Source of the DNA: Strigops habroptila
Lineage: Eukaryota; Chordata; Aves; Psittaciformes; Psittacidae
Direction of reading: 5' to 3'
Length of the DNA stretch: 64,000 bases
NCBI RefSeq assembly: GCF_004027225.2
Contig: NC_044277.2
Span: 133,888,057-133,952,056, forward strand
Shown here: positions 59,319 through 64,000 of the stretch, piece after piece
Position numbering within the stretch: position 1 is the stretch's first letter
How the letters are laid out: every line of letters starts with the position of its first letter
Notes under the pieces: generated by a model
What the model saw: only the letters and a program-made list of their open reading frames with translations
The model's database searches: none
Told to the model about the DNA's origin: nothing
Translations under genes and position numbers: made by a program

Positions 59319-60167
59319 GAAACAAATGACAAAGCTTCTATGGATGTGTTACTGAAAGTCTGCTGAAGACGCTTTTAGGCAGAGTTGTATGTGGAATTTT
59401 CAGTTGTGCCACTGCACAGAGCAGCATACACCACCTAGAACAATGCAATTATGGGAAAAGTTGTATTCTCAGACCTAGATTGAAAGAAATAAAACACCTG
59501 ATAATGAAAGCCAAGTTATCTCCAGATGTTCCAGCTAGCAGATTTCTTTGACCATAAGGAATCCAAAAGACACATCCACATATCCATAGCAGATGCAAAG
59601 AAATGCAGAAAATCGGGCTGAAATCCACTCAAGAAGCAAAATAATTGTCCAACTCCTATCAGCAGAGGCCTGAAGGCCAAATAAACACATTGTAAGTAAT
59701 GACTTCCCCAAGCACTCTCAATGCTCTGATTTTCTTACAAAGAGAATTTTCTTCTTATGTCTACCTTTCATCTTTCTCCCCACGGTTTAGTTCTGCTCTC
59801 TTTATCCAACCATTAATATTCTCTGTGTCAAATTTTTTCCCTCCTTTAAAACATTTTTCACAGATCTGGCGTCTCTTTCCCTTACTTTTCTCCTTTTTTA
59901 AGATGAAGGACCGATTAATTAAAAGGAAAATGATCATATAAACTTAGTTGGAGCGAGTGACTAAAAGTGGCTTTGGTGACTAATGTTCTGAACTTTAAAA
60001 GGGGAAACTCTGAGAAAGTAAGGAAATAAATTAGTGAAGTAACAGAGAAGAAATTAAGAGCTCAGATAACACAGCCTGCAATCTCACTGGCTCAGATATG
60101 CTAAACCTGTATCTCAAAGGAAGGCTGATGAGGAGTAAGATGGAACAGAAGAAAGTAGTTATTATCT

Positions 60168-60214
60168 CATTAATAAAGTATCTCCCATTAATAAAGTAGC
60201 ACATTAATAAAGTA
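60168..60214 (+). repeat. Three copies of CATTAATAAAGTA
   Basis: The 13-mer occurs at 60168, 60186 and 60202. Each copy contains AATAAA on the plus strand. Confidence 0.9.
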
Positions 60215-62620
60215 TCTTACAAGGACATAAAAATAACAGTATTAGAAACTAAGGAGCATGGTGGTCAAGTGAGAACCCTCACAAGACAACTTGAGTAAGA
60301 TCTTGCAAAAGACAGCAAAATAAGCTGCTAAATAGTTTTCCAGTTGTAAATGAAAATCACAGTACAATCAATAAGAGATTTGTAGATTTACTCCACTCAA
60401 ACTTACTTAAAAATGCACTTAATGTAGATTTCTAAGACATTGGGTTTAATTATCCACAGTGCCTCTTTTTAGTCTAACAGTGCCCAGTTCCTTTGCAACC
60501 CAGGAATAACATAACACAACTGTCTATCAAACATATAAACATAGAACAGGTATAAAATTATATGAAGGTGATAATTTCCATGTTGAAACTAAACTGCTAG
60601 GTATAGAATTGCATTCAGAATTCCCTTCTTAGACTTCACTATGGACGAATGTACAGAATCAGAACCAGTAGCCAAAGAGTTCTTTAAGCAACAAAACAGG
60701 AAGGCTCTATTTATTGAACAAAGCACCGTTTCCTGAGATGCTAGGAGGCTGGACCACATAAACAAGGAGGTATCTTCAAAACTAGCTTCAATTTCTTGGG
60801 GTTTTTTTATGCCTTTATGGTCTATCTAAATATTACATTAACTACTAAATCTGATTTTACAAGATCAGATAGGATCAGAGCACATGACAGAATAGCCATG
60901 AGCTAATGATAACTTTCGCTGTCTTCGCCAAAACTCAATTAAGTGCAGTAATAGGAAAGAAATCACCCAAGTCTCCTCTATCACTAGAGAAAACATCCAC
61001 AAAATACTTAAGATCATACGAAATTTAATTAGATCAATAATTGCTATTAGACAGAAAAAATTGACACACAGGACAAGGTGTTCTATCAAGTGATTACTTG
61101 GATATTAACTGTATTCAGACTACTGAGCTTTACAGAGGGTCAGGGGAAATGTGGGTCTATCATTCCACAGGATCCCTCCAAGTGAAATCTCCTCCTGGCA
61201 ACAATTCTGATGTTATAGTATCACCAAAGGAAGTAAAATACTTTTTCTATTTAGGTCACTGAATTTTCGAGCAGCAAAGGGGCCCATAAAACAATTAATC
61301 CTGTCCCATTACAAGCTCATTTCAACGTGCTCTTCCATGCATGGAAATCCTGAATAGTGAGGAGAGAGTGCTGCAGTAATGAGCAGTACTTAACAGGATT
61401 CACTGTTCTACAGCACTACATGGACATTGACAAGACTTCAAAACCAAGTATGAAATTATGTCCTTTGTCTACAGAGGTGAAAAAAAGCATTTAACATATT
61501 TCTACTGTTCCATTATCTTTTGCTACATAGTCCCTTCTTGAGATGAGGCCCCCATCCACATATATACACAAACACCCTCCATCTGCCATCAAGGATAAGA
61601 TGCCAGATGTTTCTCTTTTGCTCTCCCCTAACTAGGCTGTTCACAGCAGAAAGTGCTCTAATAGTACTGTCTAGTCTGCACCTAGATTATCATCCATTCC
61701 CTAACCTATTACCTCTAAAAACCACAAAACCAGTTGCACAAGGGAGGGAACTACTGCATCATATTACACAAACAATATATTTATGATGAAAAGTAAATAC
61801 TTCAACAATTTTAAGAACTACTTTGAACTTCAGCCTTAGTATCTGTAAACTGAAAAGGCTTGGTTTCAATAAATACTTAGTAAGAATGCTCTAAAAGCAT
61901 CCCATTTTAACTCTACAATTATTCTTAGCTATACAACATATTCTAATTCAACTTCCCTTTGCTATTTTTAGCGATTGTTCTGCTGATTAAATCCAAGATT
62001 TATCCTTACAGGCCTTTGCAGGGAAGCAGAAGTTGACTTGGAAACAATTGTCTTTTGCCTCAGTTCTTGCTTTTCAACTGTGCAAGTGATAAGTTTCCTT
62101 ATACAAAATAAGGCTGTTCACACAGCCAAATTCACAGGCCAAACTCAGCCATACGGGTATAAATCCACAGAAACGCTAGTAACAGAATTACAATGGAGAC
62201 ACATATTGGTGCGGAAACAAGGAATAAATGCTGTTTTCAAGCTGTAATTGCTTAAAATCCTTATGTGACTCTACTTGCACCTAACAGTTCTGATCCTTAC
62301 TAAAACACCACATTTTAATTACAGCCAACCTATAGCTAAAATTACTAACCCTTTCCACTGTAAAGACACTTTTCTTCTGCAGCAGGTTAACTTCAGTAGC
62401 CAAATCTTTATTAAGCTACTAGACTTCAACTGAAATTATCAGCTCTATGATATGCTTCAGGCTGCATTTCCCAGCCCCACCACTAAAATGTTTCAGAAAA
62501 AAATGATTCTATCACCTGAGAGTAAGCTTAAGACAAAGCCTGGGTTTACTCATACTGAATCTTCTAAGGATTTCTTCTTTTTTTTTTTTTTTTTCCCCTT
62601 CCTCTTTTTTTTTAATGTTA

Positions 62621-62820
62621 CAGAAACTGACAAATCTATACTTTGGATCACACAACTTCAAACTGAATGGAAAAGAAGGCAGCAATACATCTCTGATGTT
62701 AAAACACCTTTTGTCACTCCAAATAAAAGTATACACACATTACAAACTTCAAACAATTTGGGAAATTTGCCAGTCACTTTGAAGATATTAGCCATTCTTT
62801 GCACAATTTCTAAGGTTACT
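62621..62820 (+). other. Coding-like segment after a strong splice acceptor
   Basis: A long T-rich tract (62570-62614) ends in TTAATGTTACAG at 62620, a textbook acceptor. An open frame follows on the plus strand, reading TDKSILWITQLQTEWKRRQQ and SDVKTPFVTPNKS. No clear donor; AAG|GTTACT at 62814 is weak. I do not recognise the protein. It may be part of an unassigned gene nested antisense in ANKRD28, a pseudogene, or chance. Confidence 0.3.
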
Positions 62821-63042
62821 TTGTGTTCTGACTAAATTTAGTCAGTAACTACAGTGTATACCATACATAAAGATTCTTATTTTAAGCTCAAACATAATGA
62901 TTATAGTAATCTTTATCAGTGTTTTATTATGCTAACAGAACGTTGGAAGTTGTTTATTTTCATTCCTAACCTACAATTAAGGTGTATTTGAACATGAATA
63001 GCCAGAAAAACTATCATTTCTTGCTGTACATCTTTCTCAGAT

Positions 63043-63102
63043 GAAGTCCTCCCCACTTCTACATCAGAAATATGTGCAGTCTTGAACCCTTGCAACCAGG
63101 TA
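63043..63102 (+). other. Possible 60-nt exon
   Basis: It lies between TACATCTTTCTCAG and CAG|GTATAT. One frame (phase 1) is open throughout, reading DEVLPTSTSEICAVLNPCNQ. It fits neatly between the segments at 62621 and 63220, but homology is unknown. Confidence 0.25.
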
Positions 63103-63237
63103 TATAGGAAAACAGTAATGTTTTACTTGGTAATATTATGGTTTTGTTCTTATCTGTGTAAGTAACATACATATGTAATCATTACTATATTTAACTTTGT
63201 GGGATTATTTTCACAACAGAACACATATTGCTGAGAA

Positions 63238-63411
63238 ATGATGTTTCAAGAATGTAGGACAGAAGTCAGCCCTCTAAGGCTAAACCCTCAGTCACGAGAG
63301 GCAGAAGTTAAACAGCTGACAGAAATCATGAGAGAAATAACTAAAGAAAACAGGAGGCTGAAGTCATCATTTGACACCTTAAAGGAAATGAACAACTCTT
63401 TAAGAAAAGAG
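63238..63411 (+). CDS. Possible exon of an unassigned coiled-coil protein
   Basis: Fifty-eight codons start at an ATG and end at a donor, AAAGAG|GTAAAATT. The second half is charged and heptad-like (AEVKQLTEIMREITKENRR, then SFDTLKEMNNSLRKE), typical of a coiled coil. An acceptor-like TTTTCACAACAG precedes it at 63219, but the frame has a TGA three codons before the ATG, so it would be a first coding exon or use a later acceptor (TGTAG at about 63254). I do not recognise the family. It is antisense inside an ANKRD28 intron. Confidence 0.35.
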
Positions 63412-63754
63412 GTAAAATTAGTTATTTCCTGTTATCAGTAATTCTACAAGTTACAGTCAACAATTTTAAATATTTAAACTGCTTAAGTTTGCCAAATTGC
63501 TGGTTTTCTGTTTTCGTAAGACAGTAATTGTGTGAATGGCTTGAAGTATTTTCTGCACCTTTTTCTAGTACTTGAAATTTAGCCTCTCTGATTTTTTACA
63601 GTATAAAAAAGGTTGGACTTATTCCTCTGACCCACTAGCAACAGCAGAGCCTTATTCTTTCCCTTAGAGAAGGGAAAGACCTAACTCTTAGAACGTTGAT
63701 GGTTCTGGTGCAACCCATCTTTCCCTTACTTCCCCTCACTACAAAATCTTCATG

Positions 63755-63832
63755 CTTCATTGCCCATGGCTGGGGGTTGGAACTGGATGAGCTTTAAGGT
63801 CCCTTCCAACCCAAACCAGCCTGTGATTCTGA
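63755..63832 (+). mobile_element. CR1 LINE 3' end fragment
   Basis: GCCCATGGCTGGGGGTTGGA, GCTTTAAGGTCCCTTCCAAC and CCAGCCTGTGATTCTGAT form the last part of a CR1 element in plus orientation. Confidence 0.9.
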
Positions 63833-63902
63833 TATGTTAGGTGATGAAAATAATGAAAGCTAGGAGAAGAGGCACAGTTAAAAAGACTGTCTGTAGAGGG
63901 TT

Positions 63903-64000
63903 TATAGAATCATAGAATCAACCAGGTTGGAAAAGACCTTGAAGATCTTAAAAGTCCAACCGTTCCCCAGCACTGCAAGGCTACCACTAACCCATGTCAC
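63903..64000 (-). mobile_element. CR1 LINE 3' end, cut by the window edge
   Basis: ATAGAATCATAGAATCAACC, then GGTTGGAAAAGACCTTGAAG and AAAGTCCAACCGTTCCCCAG is a CR1 3' end of another subfamily in minus orientation. It continues past 64000. Confidence 0.9.

Larger units (their letters stand above)
58471..64000. other. ANKRD28 intron, partial, at the right edge
   Basis: I searched the minus strand for the preceding exon (expected GADVNMK-like end) and did not find it, so it lies beyond 64000. The intron holds an A-run at 58819-58837, a duplicated exon relic (about 59240-59430), a 13-mer triplicate (60168-60214), plus-strand coding-like segments (62621-63411) and two CR1 ends. Confidence 0.7.

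Overview
The window reads as nuclear DNA of a bird. It holds several 5'-truncated CR1 LINE copies ending in the (CATAGAAT)n-type 3' tail that is typical of avian genomes, compact spliced vertebrate genes, and a GC-rich CpG-island promoter. The gene order HACL1 - BTD - ANKRD28 is the conserved vertebrate order (human 3p25). The genes are split into exons, so most continuous reading frames here are not genes. All exon limits were set by reading AG/GT splice sites, checking codon phase across each junction, and comparing the translation with recalled human orthologues. No alignment was run.

Layout. 952-13842 (minus): the first eight coding exons of HACL1 (2-hydroxyacyl-CoA lyase, peroxisomal alpha-oxidation), about 220 residues; the rest lies beyond the left edge. 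About 13400-14420: a CpG island that acts as a head-to-head promoter between HACL1 and BTD, with a 30-bp tandem duplication carrying a CCAAT box and a GC box. 17193-22698 (plus): BTD (biotinidase), three coding exons, 517 residues, complete, with an intact catalytic triad. 22699 to about 31000: the intergenic stretch after BTD, with no gene I recognise and one CR1 piece. About 31010-58470 (minus): the 3' three quarters of ANKRD28, the ankyrin-repeat subunit of protein phosphatase 6, with 20 coding exons (751 residues plus stop) and a probable 1.7-kb 3' UTR; its 5' exons lie beyond the right edge. BTD and ANKRD28 are tail to tail.

ANKRD28 introns hold the less ordinary content: a degenerate endogenous-retrovirus protease fragment, a C-rich tract that would be a G-quadruplex in the pre-mRNA, a 24-bp perfect palindrome, a decayed duplicate of an ANKRD28 exon about 0.85 kb from the original, and a plus-strand island of coding-like segments, one of them coiled-coil, that I could not assign.

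The three genes do not form a pathway. HACL1 and BTD share a promoter region but act in different compartments (peroxisome; secretory route and plasma), and ANKRD28 acts in the cytosol and nucleus. I saw no CRISPR array, rRNA or convincing tRNA, as expected for a vertebrate chromosome.
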